From Gallionella sp. (lineage in GTDB: Bacteria > Pseudomonadota > Gammaproteobacteria > Burkholderiales > Gallionellaceae), in NCBI GenBank assembly GCA_030681375.1, contig JAUXWM010000071.1, positions 1-62,808 on the forward strand: a stretch of DNA of 62,808 bases. Direction: 5' to 3'. The first letter of the stretch is position 1; each line of letters begins with the position of its first letter. A model generated the notes under the pieces. It was not told where the DNA came from, made no database searches, and saw only the letters and a program-made list of their open reading frames with translations. Shown here piece after piece: positions 1 to 8,097 of this stretch. The translations under genes and the position numbers were made by a program.

Positions 1-192
1 CTCCGGCGTAATCGGCTTGGCGCCCGGACCATTGAGCTTGCCAGCCTCTGCCGCCTTGACCCAGTTACGCAATGTCTGCTCGACCAGTCCTAACTCCTTG
101 GCGACCCCGCTGATCGATCCAACTTCCTTATGTCGCTTGACCGCCAGCTCCCTGAACTCCATCGTGTATTCCTGCTTCGGTATTTTCATCAT
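1..192 (-). CDS. IS3-family transposase OrfA, 5' part (cut by window edge)
   Basis: The visible 64 codons encode a helix-turn-helix OrfA of an IS3-family element: a basic start (MMKIPKQEY) followed by the typical recognition helix region (VAKELGLVEQTLRNWVKAA). OrfA binds the element's ends and is normally joined to the DDE-carrying OrfB by a -1 frameshift; that part lies outside the window. The start at 192 (ATG ATG) has a GGAAAGG ribosome site just upstream. A different IS3-type OrfA begins at the other end of the window. The family call is firm, the subgroup is not. Confidence 0.85.
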   Translation of the reverse strand, partial: MMKIPKQEYTMEFRELAVKRHKEVGSISGVAKELGLVEQTLRNWVKAAEAGKLNGPGAKPITPE

Positions 193-258
193 TTGCCTTT
201 CCAAAAGTAACGTTAATTTTACGTCACCCTTGGAAGACTATTTTTCGAGGGAAGCTCA
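1..258 (-). mobile_element. IS3-family insertion sequence, one end only
   Basis: This is the element carrying the OrfA reading leftward from 192. Its outer end must lie between about 225 and 258. IS3-family ends begin with TG; on the minus strand a TGAGCTTCCC starts at 258, exactly at the stop codon of the neighbouring small gene, and is a candidate terminus. Without the other end the terminal repeat and target duplication cannot be confirmed, so the boundary is approximate. Confidence 0.55.
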
Positions 259-564
259 CTTCGATAACTGCGTCGTAGAGCCTTGAGCAGCTTCGGCGCC
301 CGCCAACATTCCCAAATTCATCAGCACTTCACTTGCCGAAACCTGCCTTGCCGACATGATCGCGGTGGACTTAAAGAACAATCTTCGCCCAAGATCACCT
401 GCCAAATATCCCCACCTGAGCTCATGAGAAAAGTGGTCAGCGCCCGTTATTCTGTCGTCAAGTTTGAATTTCTCAACCTCGCTTTCAAAATAGCCATGCG
501 GGACGAAATCGCGTAAGTCCGTCAAGATCATTGCCCGAAGTTGTTTCAATATCCACCAGTCCAT
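256..564 (-). CDS. Hypothetical protein, third gene of the higBA-ImmA locus
   Basis: This is a 102-residue protein of unknown family, starting MDWWILKQLR, with no signal peptide or membrane segment visible. The start at 564 is chosen because GGAG lies just upstream; an ATG eight codons earlier (588) has no good ribosome site. It lies 46 bases after the HigA-ImmA stop on the same strand, so it is probably the last gene of that operon. Its TGA stop coincides with a possible IS3-element terminus, so the protein may be shortened at its C-terminus. I do not recognise the family and assign no function; a role in the toxin-antitoxin module is only suggested by position. Confidence 0.6.
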   Translation of the reverse strand: MDWWILKQLRAMILTDLRDFVPHGYFESEVEKFKLDDRITGADHFSHELRWGYLAGDLGRRLFFKSTAIMSARQVSASEVLMNLGMLAGAEAAQGSTTQLSK

Positions 565-610
565 AACATCTCCGTCAGTACGAACCATTTTTCAATCGGG
601 CAAAGCCACG

Positions 611-1822
611 CTATGCGAAATGTCGGCTGGCTTGCCCTTGTCCAAGCAGCCTCGCAAGCAGACGGAAATTTTTTGTCTCATGCCTTACACGGCCAGCAAC
701 GATTGCAGGGTGAACGCCCAGCTTTTCCGCCAGAGAAACCACATCCGTGGTTAGGTAGCTGGTGCGGGCAGCCGATTTTTGCCAAGTGGTTTGCGGGATG
801 AGCGCTTCACCTGCTATGTCATCAGCCTCGCGTTCGATGCGGTCCTGCTCATCCGGGCTATCCAGATCGTCGGTGAATAACGGATGCGCTTCGTCCAGGT
901 GCTTGGCGACGTGGGCCAGTTCGTGCATCAGCACAAACCAGAAATTATCCAGACGATCATGGCGCAGTGTCATGGCGACAACGGGGCGGCCTTCATCGAG
1001 CATCGCCGCGCCATCAAGATAAGTGCCTTTGAAGTGAGGCTCAATAACCAAGGTGATTCCGGCCATGCCAAGTTGCTCACGCGCCAAACGAGGGCCGTCT
1101 TCGAATGCCGAAAGTCGGGCGAGGTCTTTCAGCCATTTTGCCGAGACGATGCCTTTTTTGTACTCGCGTGGGGCGGGATTGGCGCGCGCTTTTTTGATTA
1201 CGCATAGCCGCCAAGCAAGCAGCGCATACCCGTCCGCATCCCGCGTACCGCGCTGGTGTAGTGGTGCGCGCAAAAATGCGGGTTCGGCTTGTTTGGGTAA
1301 GAGTCCATGCATGAACTTGAGGGCAAGGTCTTCGGCATAATCTTTAAGCCGCTGCGCATTCCCCTTGAACTCGCCAAAGCATCCGCGTTCAAGCATCTCT
1401 TTCAGGGGGAGCTTCGTGTATTCCATCTCCGGCTCTTCGCCTATGACTGCCTGGCTACTCTCGGCGCTACCGATAAGCACGTCTGCCGGAATGCCCAGCC
1501 CTTTATGCAGACGGCGGATCATGGAGAGAGAGAGAGGACGCTTGCGCGACAACACCTCCGAAACCTTGGAGATGGAACCAATATAGGGCTCCAATTCCTT
1601 GCGCCCAAGTTTCATTTGATCCATACGGAACAGAATAGCCTCTACTGGATCGGGTACGACAGGCGGTACGATTTTGCGTTCGTAGTCCTCAATCACCAGC
1701 GCCAGAAGTTCCAGTTCGTTATCTTCCTTCGAGCCATCTTTTGGGTCGAGTGTCATCAGCGCAGTAAGTCGCGCCATTGCGTGTGCATAGTCATTACTGG
1801 ATTTGATAACTTTAATGTTCAT
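611..1822 (-). CDS. HigA-type antitoxin fused to an ImmA/IrrE metallopeptidase
   Basis: This 403-residue protein has an N-terminal HigA-like antitoxin part (acidic helix, then a helix-turn-helix at about residues 65-115 with the motif SISKVSEVLSRKRPLS). It is followed by a linker domain and a C-terminal ImmA/IrrE zinc peptidase. The zinc site is HELAH (H300, E301, H304) with a downstream acidic ligand in EREAD (E330 or E332). Start 1822 has a GGGAG ribosome site; an ATG at 1843 does not. Stand-alone HigA antitoxins of this family are about 140 residues, so this is a fusion. HigA proteins neutralise HigB and repress their own promoter; ImmA/IrrE peptidases cleave HTH repressors. Joining both suggests regulated release, which is inference. 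The gene follows higB by 41 bases. Confidence 0.85.
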   Translation of the reverse strand: MNIKVIKSSNDYAHAMARLTALMTLDPKDGSKEDNELELLALVIEDYERKIVPPVVPDPVEAILFRMDQMKLGRKELEPYIGSISKVSEVLSRKRPLSLSMIRRLHKGLGIPADVLIGSAESSQAVIGEEPEMEYTKLPLKEMLERGCFGEFKGNAQRLKDYAEDLALKFMHGLLPKQAEPAFLRAPLHQRGTRDADGYALLAWRLCVIKKARANPAPREYKKGIVSAKWLKDLARLSAFEDGPRLAREQLGMAGITLVIEPHFKGTYLDGAAMLDEGRPVVAMTLRHDRLDNFWFVLMHELAHVAKHLDEAHPLFTDDLDSPDEQDRIEREADDIAGEALIPQTTWQKSAARTSYLTTDVVSLAEKLGVHPAIVAGRVRHETKNFRLLARLLGQGQASRHFA

Positions 1823-1863
1823 TCTCTTTCTCCCGGCATACATTTCAATGTATTTTTATCGGC

Positions 1864-2148
1864 TTAAAATTTCTTCTTGCTATATTCCGCATGGGTTCCA
1901 ACCCACTCGATTACAACAATCCCGCCCCGGTATCGAACTTGCACAACCAGCCGGTACGAATTACCTTTGATATTGAAGATCACCCGGTTATCCGCCAAGA
2001 AATCAGCAGATTTAAATCGCCGTTTTATATCTTGGGACGTGTGCCATGTCTCCCGCGCAACTTCATCGCGCCACGCGTCCAACTGCCCGCGAACATCTGC
2101 ATGATGTTGTTTGAATTCTTCGAGCAGAGGTAAGCTTAATATACGCAT
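1864..2148 (-). CDS. higB: HigB-family toxin (RelE-like mRNA interferase)
   Basis: This 94-residue protein matches the HigB_toxin family: it starts MRILSLPLLEEF, has the typical AWRDEV helix and RFKSADFLADNRVIFNIKGN segment, and ends in a strand with IVVIEWVGTHAEYSK. Family members are ribosome-dependent endoribonucleases that cut mRNA during translation. The gene comes first and the HigA-type partner second, the usual higBA order. A palindrome 40 bases upstream probably serves the antitoxin as operator. The length is normal for the family, so the toxin looks intact. The family call is strong; activity is inferred. Confidence 0.85.
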   Translation of the reverse strand: MRILSLPLLEEFKQHHADVRGQLDAWRDEVARETWHTSQDIKRRFKSADFLADNRVIFNIKGNSYRLVVQVRYRGGIVVIEWVGTHAEYSKKKF

Positions 2149-2162
2149 TTATCGGGGTAGTG

Positions 2163-2204
2163 TTCCCATAGATTGGGTGTGATATTATTTCCCATTATGG
2201 GAAA
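2163..2204. promoter_or_regulatory. Probable HigA operator upstream of higB
   Basis: A perfect 17-bp palindrome, TTTCCCATTATGGGAAA, lies at 2188-2204. The half-site TTCCCAT occurs again at 2163-2169, 26 bases from its copy in the palindrome, about two and a half helical turns. HTH antitoxins usually bind such palindromes to repress their own operon, and this is the only palindrome of this quality before higB. The assignment as an operator is inference from position and symmetry. Confidence 0.55.
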
Positions 2205-2832
2205 TGTCAACAGCGAGAGCAATTCGGGCTTTACCCACCCGTGAAGATGTGCGCTATATATGGCACATAGCGGTTATCGATTTACACATCGGTAACGGTC
2301 GCTACCTTTGCCCGCCTAGCGGCGATTAAATGAACGACAGCTTCCAAGCAACGAATTTTTAACCCTGACCGTCCGGATGCTGTCCATCGCCATCGTCAGC
2401 TTTTTTCCTTGCATTTTTCACCCTCAACAACCCAACTTTTCTGTTTTTTACACCAATATTTCACTACACAATAATAAAGAGCTACAGCGAAATGAACTTA
2501 AAACATGCCGGACAGTAGTGAGCCAGAATATGTAAACAAATACAGGTGCATTTGGCAGGTTATGGACAAATACCACACTATAATATTAGCAAACCCAGTC
2601 ACTCACTCACTTAGTGATGCTATTGACAAAAAAACCTCGCTATAACAACCATGATATGGGTTCTTCGACGAATTAAAAAATATTCGTAAGCTTAACCTAT
2701 CGCGGGCCACTTTGGGATACCCGAAAACGGCAGGCGCAAAAATTGAGACTGACACGCCATGGCAAAGTGGCGCGGCAGCCTGCATATTGCTAAGATGCGT
2801 TACCCCTTTGACTATCGACAGGAGATTACCAA
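2205..2832. other. Gene-free stretch between higB and the ferritin-like gene
   Basis: About 630 bases hold no convincing reading frame on either strand. The sequence is AT-richer than its flanks, with an A/T-rich block at 2450-2700 and a CACTCACTCACT run near 2600. No tRNA, terminator or clear -35/-10 pair is evident. It probably contains the promoters of both divergent neighbours and may be remnant accessory sequence next to the toxin-antitoxin locus. Confidence 0.6.
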
Positions 2833-3255
2833 ATGAAAATCACCATGAAGAAGCTGTTAGCGGAATTGAACAAGGATCTGGAATGGGAATACGCGGCTGC
2901 CATTCAGTATGTGCAACACGCTGCGACCATCAACGGGCCGCAGTTTGATTCCATCCAGAAAGAATTATTGATCCACGCGCAGGAAGAAATGCAGCATGCG
3001 GTGATGTTGTCCGAGCAGATTGACTTTCTCGGCGGCGTCCCCACAGTAGATGTGGAAAAACGCGGCATTTCTGCTGACAGCCTGGAAATGCTCAAACAGG
3101 ATCTGGCGGGCGAAGAAAACGCCATCGTGCGTTACAAGGAGCGCATCGGTCAGGCCGAGGCACTCAAGGAATATGGTCTGCGGCGTGTACTGGAAGACAT
3201 CCTGATTCAGGAAGAAGAACACAAGCGCGACATCGCCAACGCGCTGTCGAAATAG
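2833..3255 (+). CDS. Ferritin-like diiron protein (bacterioferritin/Dps-type fold)
   Basis: This 140-residue four-helix-bundle protein carries a ferritin-type diiron ligand set: E17/E19 in helix 1, E52 and H55 (EEMQH), E94/E95, and E127 with H130 (QEEEH). Proteins of this group oxidise or store iron, or act on peroxide, in the cytoplasm. It is shorter than classical bacterioferritin (about 155-160), and no heme-binding methionine can be assigned, so it is left as a ferritin-like protein. AGGAG lies nine bases before the ATG. It stands alone, with the convergent c-di-GMP gene downstream. The fold is sure; the exact role is not. Confidence 0.8.
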   Translation: MKITMKKLLAELNKDLEWEYAAAIQYVQHAATINGPQFDSIQKELLIHAQEEMQHAVMLSEQIDFLGGVPTVDVEKRGISADSLEMLKQDLAGEENAIVRYKERIGQAEALKEYGLRRVLEDILIQEEEHKRDIANALSK

Positions 3256-3300
3256 CGGATTGCCGCGACAGCCGAATCAGACGCGCTGCGACAGTTTTAA

Positions 3301-5685
3301 TCAAACTTTCTGCAGCAGCGCATCAAACTCCGCAATCGGCATCGGCTTGCCGAACAAATAGCCTTGATAGTGCGTGCAGCCATTGTCCAGAATGACCTGA
3401 CGCTGCTGCGCGGTTTCCACGCCTTCGGCAATGATGCCCATCTTCAGACTCTTGGCCATGGCGATGATGGTGTGCACGATTGCACTATCGTTGCTGTCGG
3501 TCGCAATATCACGCACAAACGACTGATCTATCTTGATTTGATCCAGCGGCAGACGTTTGAGGTATTGCAAGGATGAATAGCCGGTTCCGAAATCATCCAT
3601 TGAAAACATGATGCCGATCTTCTTCAAGGCATTCATATTGGCGATGGTGTCTTCGATATTATCCAGCAACAGGCTCTCGGTCAATTCCAGCTTGAGACGC
3701 GCCGGGTTAATGGCGTGACGTTGCACAACGGACAGCACCTGCTCGACAAAATCGGGCTGACGGAATTGCTGTGAACTGGCATTCACCGACAAGACCAGTT
3801 CGCTGGTGTGCTCTGCCTTTTGCCACTCCCCGAGTTGTGCGCAAGCCGTTTCCAGCACCCACTGCCCTATGGAGACAATCAACCCGGTCTCTTCCGCCAG
3901 CGGAATAAATTCTGCGGGAAACACCACGCCGCGTTCAGGATGCACCCAGCGGATCAAGGCTTCAGCACCCAGGGGACGGCGCGCACTATCCATCTGAACT
4001 TGGTAAAACAAACGGAATTGCTGCTTATCCAGTGCCTTGCCCAATTCGTCTTCCAGGGCTGCGCGGGCATTGACGGCCTCCTGCATCTGCGGGTCGAAGA
4101 AGCGCATGGTATTACGGCCATTCTGCTTGGCCTGATACATGGCAATGTCGGCCTGCTTGAGCAATTCATCCATAGACTGTTGATGATCGTCGAACAGCAC
4201 GGCACCGATGCTGGGCGTGCTGCGGTAATCATGCAACGCCAGCCGATAAGACTGGTTGAGCACGGCGAGAATTTTATCGCCGACAATTTTCGTCTGTGCT
4301 GCGGCCTCCAGTGCCTGTTCACTCAAACCTTCCAGCATCACCACGAATTCATCGCCGCCCAATCGCGCCACGCTGTCACTTCTGCGCACACAGGTTTCCA
4401 GACGTTTCGCAACCTGTTGCAACAACAAGTCCCCGACGTTATGGCCCAGCGTCTCATTTAGCGTCCTGAAATTATCCAGATCGATGAACAGTAGCGCGCC
4501 GCCGGTACCGCTACGCGCACTGAAAGCCAGCGCATGTCTGACCCGATCCAGCAATAGCCGCCGGTTGGGCAGACCCGTGAGCTGATCGTAAAACGCCAGA
4601 TGCTTGATTTCCTCTTCCGCTGCCTTGCGCTCTGTTATATCGACATGGGTTCCGACGTAATGAGTCACGACATCACCCGACTTGACGGCGGATATGGTGA
4701 GCAGGTCTGGCGCAACCTTGCCATTTTTTCGCCTATCCCAGATTTCCCCCCGCCATGTTCCCGTGCTGTTGATGCTCTCCCACATGGCGCGGTAAAACTC
4801 TGCGTCGTGACGTCCCGACTTGAGCAGGCTGGGCGTCTGCCCCACCGCCTCTTCGGCGGTATATCCGGTGCTTTCGGTAAAGGCGTGATTGACGCGCAGA
4901 ATGGTGCAATCGGCATCGGTAATCATCATACTTTCCTGCGACTCGACCGTGGCGGCGATGCGCAGCTCATTCTCAGCCAGCTTATACGCAGTGATATCGC
5001 GTATCGTGCCAAACAAGCCGGTGATTGCGCCCTTATCATCTTGTGTCGGGCATATCCGGTTATCGAACCAGCCCATTTCCCCATTCTTATCACGCAGTTC
5101 CAGAATCACATGTTCAACCGGCACACCGGCGAGCATCTGTTTTTCCAGTTCGTGATAGCGGTCTGCATAGTCCTCAGGAAAGACATCGTAAGCCGTCTTT
5201 CCAATCAGCCCGGTCCAGTGACCGGAAATCCCGGCGAGCGCGGCCAGCGTTTGGCTTGCCGCGGTAAACACATGATTGCGATCCTTGAAATAAATGTAAT
5301 CATCGGTGTTTTCCATCATGGCACTGAAATCGGCCCTCACGGCCTGCGCGCCCTTCTCCGGCTCCAAACCTCTGACATCCTCCAGCCGCAATTCAAGCGT
5401 GATTCCGGATGCATCCGTCAATTTGCTGTAATGCAGCCTGACGCAAAGGATGCGCTCACTGGCCTGTCGCAGCCTGAGATTGAATGAACCTGAAGCGGGT
5501 TCTAGCGAGGGCGAAAACAACACACCGGCGAGCTCCTGATCGCCTGTATGAATCCGGCTTTTCAAAGAAACTTTGCCGGTCAACAAATCATCCGTCGGGT
5601 AGCCCAGCATGGCCTCGATGTCATCAGAAACTGACAAGACCGTCATCGGGTCCGTCAGGGACAGGCGAATATGTGTATCTGGCAT
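3301..5685 (-). CDS. PAS-PAS-GGDEF-EAL c-di-GMP turnover protein
   Basis: This protein of about 794 residues makes or degrades cyclic di-GMP. Its order is an N-terminal PAS-like region, a PAS domain near the middle of the first third, a second PAS/PAC unit (HYVGTHVDITERK), GGDEF, then EAL. The cyclase signature RLGGDEF is intact with an RxxD inhibitory site five residues upstream (RRSD). The phosphodiesterase half has EALIRW and DDFGTGYSSL, so both activities are possible. No membrane segment is seen, so it is cytosolic. The start at 5685 gives MPDTHIRLSL, where the PAS-like homology seems to begin; an ATG at 5742 would add 19 residues. It lies just downstream of the hydrolase at 5754 on the same strand. 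Confidence 0.88.
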   Translation of the reverse strand: MPDTHIRLSLTDPMTVLSVSDDIEAMLGYPTDDLLTGKVSLKSRIHTGDQELAGVLFSPSLEPASGSFNLRLRQASERILCVRLHYSKLTDASGITLELRLEDVRGLEPEKGAQAVRADFSAMMENTDDYIYFKDRNHVFTAASQTLAALAGISGHWTGLIGKTAYDVFPEDYADRYHELEKQMLAGVPVEHVILELRDKNGEMGWFDNRICPTQDDKGAITGLFGTIRDITAYKLAENELRIAATVESQESMMITDADCTILRVNHAFTESTGYTAEEAVGQTPSLLKSGRHDAEFYRAMWESINSTGTWRGEIWDRRKNGKVAPDLLTISAVKSGDVVTHYVGTHVDITERKAAEEEIKHLAFYDQLTGLPNRRLLLDRVRHALAFSARSGTGGALLFIDLDNFRTLNETLGHNVGDLLLQQVAKRLETCVRRSDSVARLGGDEFVVMLEGLSEQALEAAAQTKIVGDKILAVLNQSYRLALHDYRSTPSIGAVLFDDHQQSMDELLKQADIAMYQAKQNGRNTMRFFDPQMQEAVNARAALEDELGKALDKQQFRLFYQVQMDSARRPLGAEALIRWVHPERGVVFPAEFIPLAEETGLIVSIGQWVLETACAQLGEWQKAEHTSELVLSVNASSQQFRQPDFVEQVLSVVQRHAINPARLKLELTESLLLDNIEDTIANMNALKKIGIMFSMDDFGTGYSSLQYLKRLPLDQIKIDQSFVRDIATDSNDSAIVHTIIAMAKSLKMGIIAEGVETAQQRQVILDNGCTHYQGYLFGKPMPIAEFDALLQKV

Positions 5686-5753
5686 GAGAGCGATTCCAAT
5701 TCGTGTGTTAACGCTGTGAATGATAATGGATGTTGCCTCCATCAGGCGTGTTT

Positions 5754-6584
5754 TTACGGGGATTTTTCCAATTGTTCACTGAGAAAATCCTCCAGCGCCC
5801 CAGTCCAGGTTGCACGCGTAAAAATATAACCCTCGTTATGGCCGCCAGCCAATTCCAGGAACTGTTTCGGCGTATGGGCCGCCGCGAACAAGGCGCGCCC
5901 GTGCTCGAACGGGACAATATCATCGTCCGGACTGTGCGCGATCAGTACCGGAGCGGCGACTGCGCGCAAATTTTCCCGCGTGTCGTATTGGATATTGGTC
6001 AGCCAGCGCATCGGCAAATACGGATAAAGCTGCTGTCCCAGTTCAGGTACGGAAGTAAAACCGGAAGCAATCACCAGAGCGCCTGGTTTGTAACGGGCAG
6101 ACAACCATGCGGCCACAGCTCCCCCCAGCGACTCGCCGAATACCACGATGCGGCGGGGCGGGATGTGAAGTTGCCCTGTCAGATAACGCCATGCAGCTTC
6201 GCTATCACGATAACTGCCTTCCTCACCGGGAGTGCCGCCGCTATTACCGTAGCCGCGATAATCGATAATCAGCGTACTGTAGCCCAGACGATAGAACATC
6301 TGCAGCGTATCAATCCGGTGAGAAATATTTCCCGCATTGCCATGCAGCAACAACACCGTGCCGCGCGATTCGGCCACCGGAACATACCAGCCGTGCAGAT
6401 CAACGCCGTCAGCCGTTTTCAGATGGATGTCTTGGTAGGGCAAGCCAAACTGGTCAGGGGTCGCGATGATTTCGCGACCGGCCTCGGGATAGAAAACCAG
6501 ATGCGCTTGAAAAAAATAGACCGCCAGCAACAGCAGCCCATAGGCCGCCATTAACAGACTCAATACATGCCAGATCATGCGCAT
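5754..6584 (-). CDS. Alpha/beta hydrolase, BEM46-like, membrane-anchored
   Basis: This protein of about 276 residues has one N-terminal hydrophobic segment (WHVLSLLMAAYGLLLLAVYF) and an alpha/beta hydrolase domain. The nucleophile elbow is GESLGG, the oxyanion region LLLHGNAGN, the acid SPDDDIVP, and the histidine GGHNEG. Homologues are serine esterase-like enzymes of unknown substrate held in the inner membrane. An ATG at 6605 is also possible, but MRMIWHV at 6584 places the membrane segment at the usual distance. It probably shares a transcript with the SGNH hydrolase upstream (58-base gap) and the c-di-GMP gene downstream. Confidence 0.85.
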   Translation of the reverse strand: MRMIWHVLSLLMAAYGLLLLAVYFFQAHLVFYPEAGREIIATPDQFGLPYQDIHLKTADGVDLHGWYVPVAESRGTVLLLHGNAGNISHRIDTLQMFYRLGYSTLIIDYRGYGNSGGTPGEEGSYRDSEAAWRYLTGQLHIPPRRIVVFGESLGGAVAAWLSARYKPGALVIASGFTSVPELGQQLYPYLPMRWLTNIQYDTRENLRAVAAPVLIAHSPDDDIVPFEHGRALFAAAHTPKQFLELAGGHNEGYIFTRATWTGALEDFLSEQLEKSP

Positions 6585-6642
6585 CCCGTCACCACCCTGA
6601 AACAAGCGCCATCACACTCACCCGGATTTAACGCGCTTCTCG

Positions 6643-7404
6643 CTACTTCGCGGGCTTGGCAGGCTTCAACACCGGGCTGAATGCATAAAAAGCCGATAGC
6701 GCCCAGTTCTCGGCGATGCGCTGTCCGGCTTCTCCCAGTGTATTGAAATGAATGCCGTCGCCGCCCGCATCCGGGTAAATGGTAAATTTTCGACTGTCAA
6801 AGAACAGGCAGTACTGCCCGACTCCCGCGCGCATGGCCTCAAAAACACGGCTCAGTTCCGGCTCCGGCTGAATGCGCGCCTGTGGCGGCCCGATCCAGAT
6901 ACATTTGCTTCCCGAATTGACAATAGCCATCGCCATTTCGTGAGATGTCTTTTCCACCCATTCGGACGGGTAGCCGTACATGTTTGCACCCAGTTCAACC
7001 ACGGTGTAACCGGGCTGATGCGTCGCGAGCAGATTCGCAATCAATGGGGTCTCCGCCTCCCAGCCGCGCTGCTCGCGACCCTCTGCATCCCTGAAAAAAT
7101 AACCGCATTGGGTCTTTTCCCCCTGCATCCAGGACTGGGGAGAGCTTCCGCAGATGGCGTAAGTGGCCACGCGAAACTTGCCTATTCCGCGCAACAAGGC
7201 ATCCTGCTGGATGCCGAAACTTCCCACGGCATGCGAATCACCGATGAAAAGAATCACCGGTAACGCAGCCTTGAGCTCAACAGCAAACGATGCGCCTGCC
7301 GGAAGCGCGAGCACAAATAAACAACAGACGGCCCTGAAAGACAGGACAAGCCTCTGCACAATCACACCGTTTGCTTGACGCACCTTCCGGATAAAAACCC
7401 GCAT
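6643..7404 (-). CDS. Secreted SGNH/GDSL-type hydrolase
   Basis: This 253-residue protein has an N-terminal basic stretch and a hydrophobic core (AVCCLFVLALPAGASFA) typical of a cleaved signal, so it probably acts in the periplasm. The SGNH blocks are visible: GDSHAVG with the catalytic serine, a glycine in block II, GANMYG with the asparagine, and DGIHF with the catalytic Asp and His near the C-terminus. Such enzymes are esterases, lipases or acyl-sugar hydrolases; the substrate cannot be read from sequence. The C-terminus ends in a PAKPAK tail. It precedes the alpha/beta hydrolase on the same strand. Confidence 0.75.
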   Translation of the reverse strand: MRVFIRKVRQANGVIVQRLVLSFRAVCCLFVLALPAGASFAVELKAALPVILFIGDSHAVGSFGIQQDALLRGIGKFRVATYAICGSSPQSWMQGEKTQCGYFFRDAEGREQRGWEAETPLIANLLATHQPGYTVVELGANMYGYPSEWVEKTSHEMAMAIVNSGSKCIWIGPPQARIQPEPELSRVFEAMRAGVGQYCLFFDSRKFTIYPDAGGDGIHFNTLGEAGQRIAENWALSAFYAFSPVLKPAKPAK

Positions 7405-7586
7405 CTACTCTCACCCTGAACCATTGATATTCTGTGCCCTTCAACCTCCGGATAGAGGCACATCATCTTTAAATGCTCACACCGGACGAAATAACAACAT
7501 CACCCGCGCGCAAGCAAGAATATCTGAAAACTTCTATTTATTGTGTGATGTTTATACTTGCGTGAAACCACGCAATCTTGTGTACC

Positions 7587-8042
7587 TCAACCCCACGCCA
7601 TGCCGATTACCACCACGCCGACCGTCAGCAAGCCCAGCGTCAGATTGACTGCAACCAGCTTGCGGATCTTGCCCAGCAGTTCGCCCGCCTCCTTCCAGCT
7701 TTGATTGCCGACATGCAGGCTGAATGGCTTGTAGCAGGCAAAGAACACATAGGCATATACCGCGGTCATCAACAGTCCCAGCGCCAGCATAGTGTGAACA
7801 TGGGGAGCCACGTAAGCCATGCCGCCATACAGGTGTATCAGATAAAAACCGCTGCCCAGCAGCACGCCGACGCTTAACCAGACCCAGTTAAAAAATCGGC
7901 GGAATACCGAATTCCACAGGCGCAGACGTTGCGGCGGTTCGAGTATTTCCACGATGGCAGGACGCAGTACCACATAGGCAAAGAACATGCCGCCGACCCA
8001 GATCAGAACGGACAACAGATGAATCAATTTAAGCAACATCAT
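7587..8042 (-). CDS. CopD-like integral membrane protein
   Basis: This 151-residue protein has four hydrophobic segments. The first carries the histidine-containing MMLLKLIHLLSVLIWVGGMF start seen in CopD and related heme/copper-associated membrane families. Relatives sit in the inner membrane and are linked to copper uptake or to heme b binding; which applies here is unknown. The start at 8042 follows AGGAG by about nine bases, while an upstream ATG at 8081 lacks a site. It lies 55 bases after selO on the same strand. The topology is clear; the function is only a family-level guess. Confidence 0.75.
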   Translation of the reverse strand: MMLLKLIHLLSVLIWVGGMFFAYVVLRPAIVEILEPPQRLRLWNSVFRRFFNWVWLSVGVLLGSGFYLIHLYGGMAYVAPHVHTMLALGLLMTAVYAYVFFACYKPFSLHVGNQSWKEAGELLGKIRKLVAVNLTLGLLTVGVVVIGMAWG

Positions 8043-8097
8043 GGTAATAATCTCCTGAAGTAATAAAAATAAACGTGTCACCCAGCCCCTAGCTCAC

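Noticed and set aside
2600..2700. TTGACA and TATAAC as a sigma-70 promoter near 2622
   Set aside because: The spacing is only about 12 bases, too short for a working -35/-10 pair.
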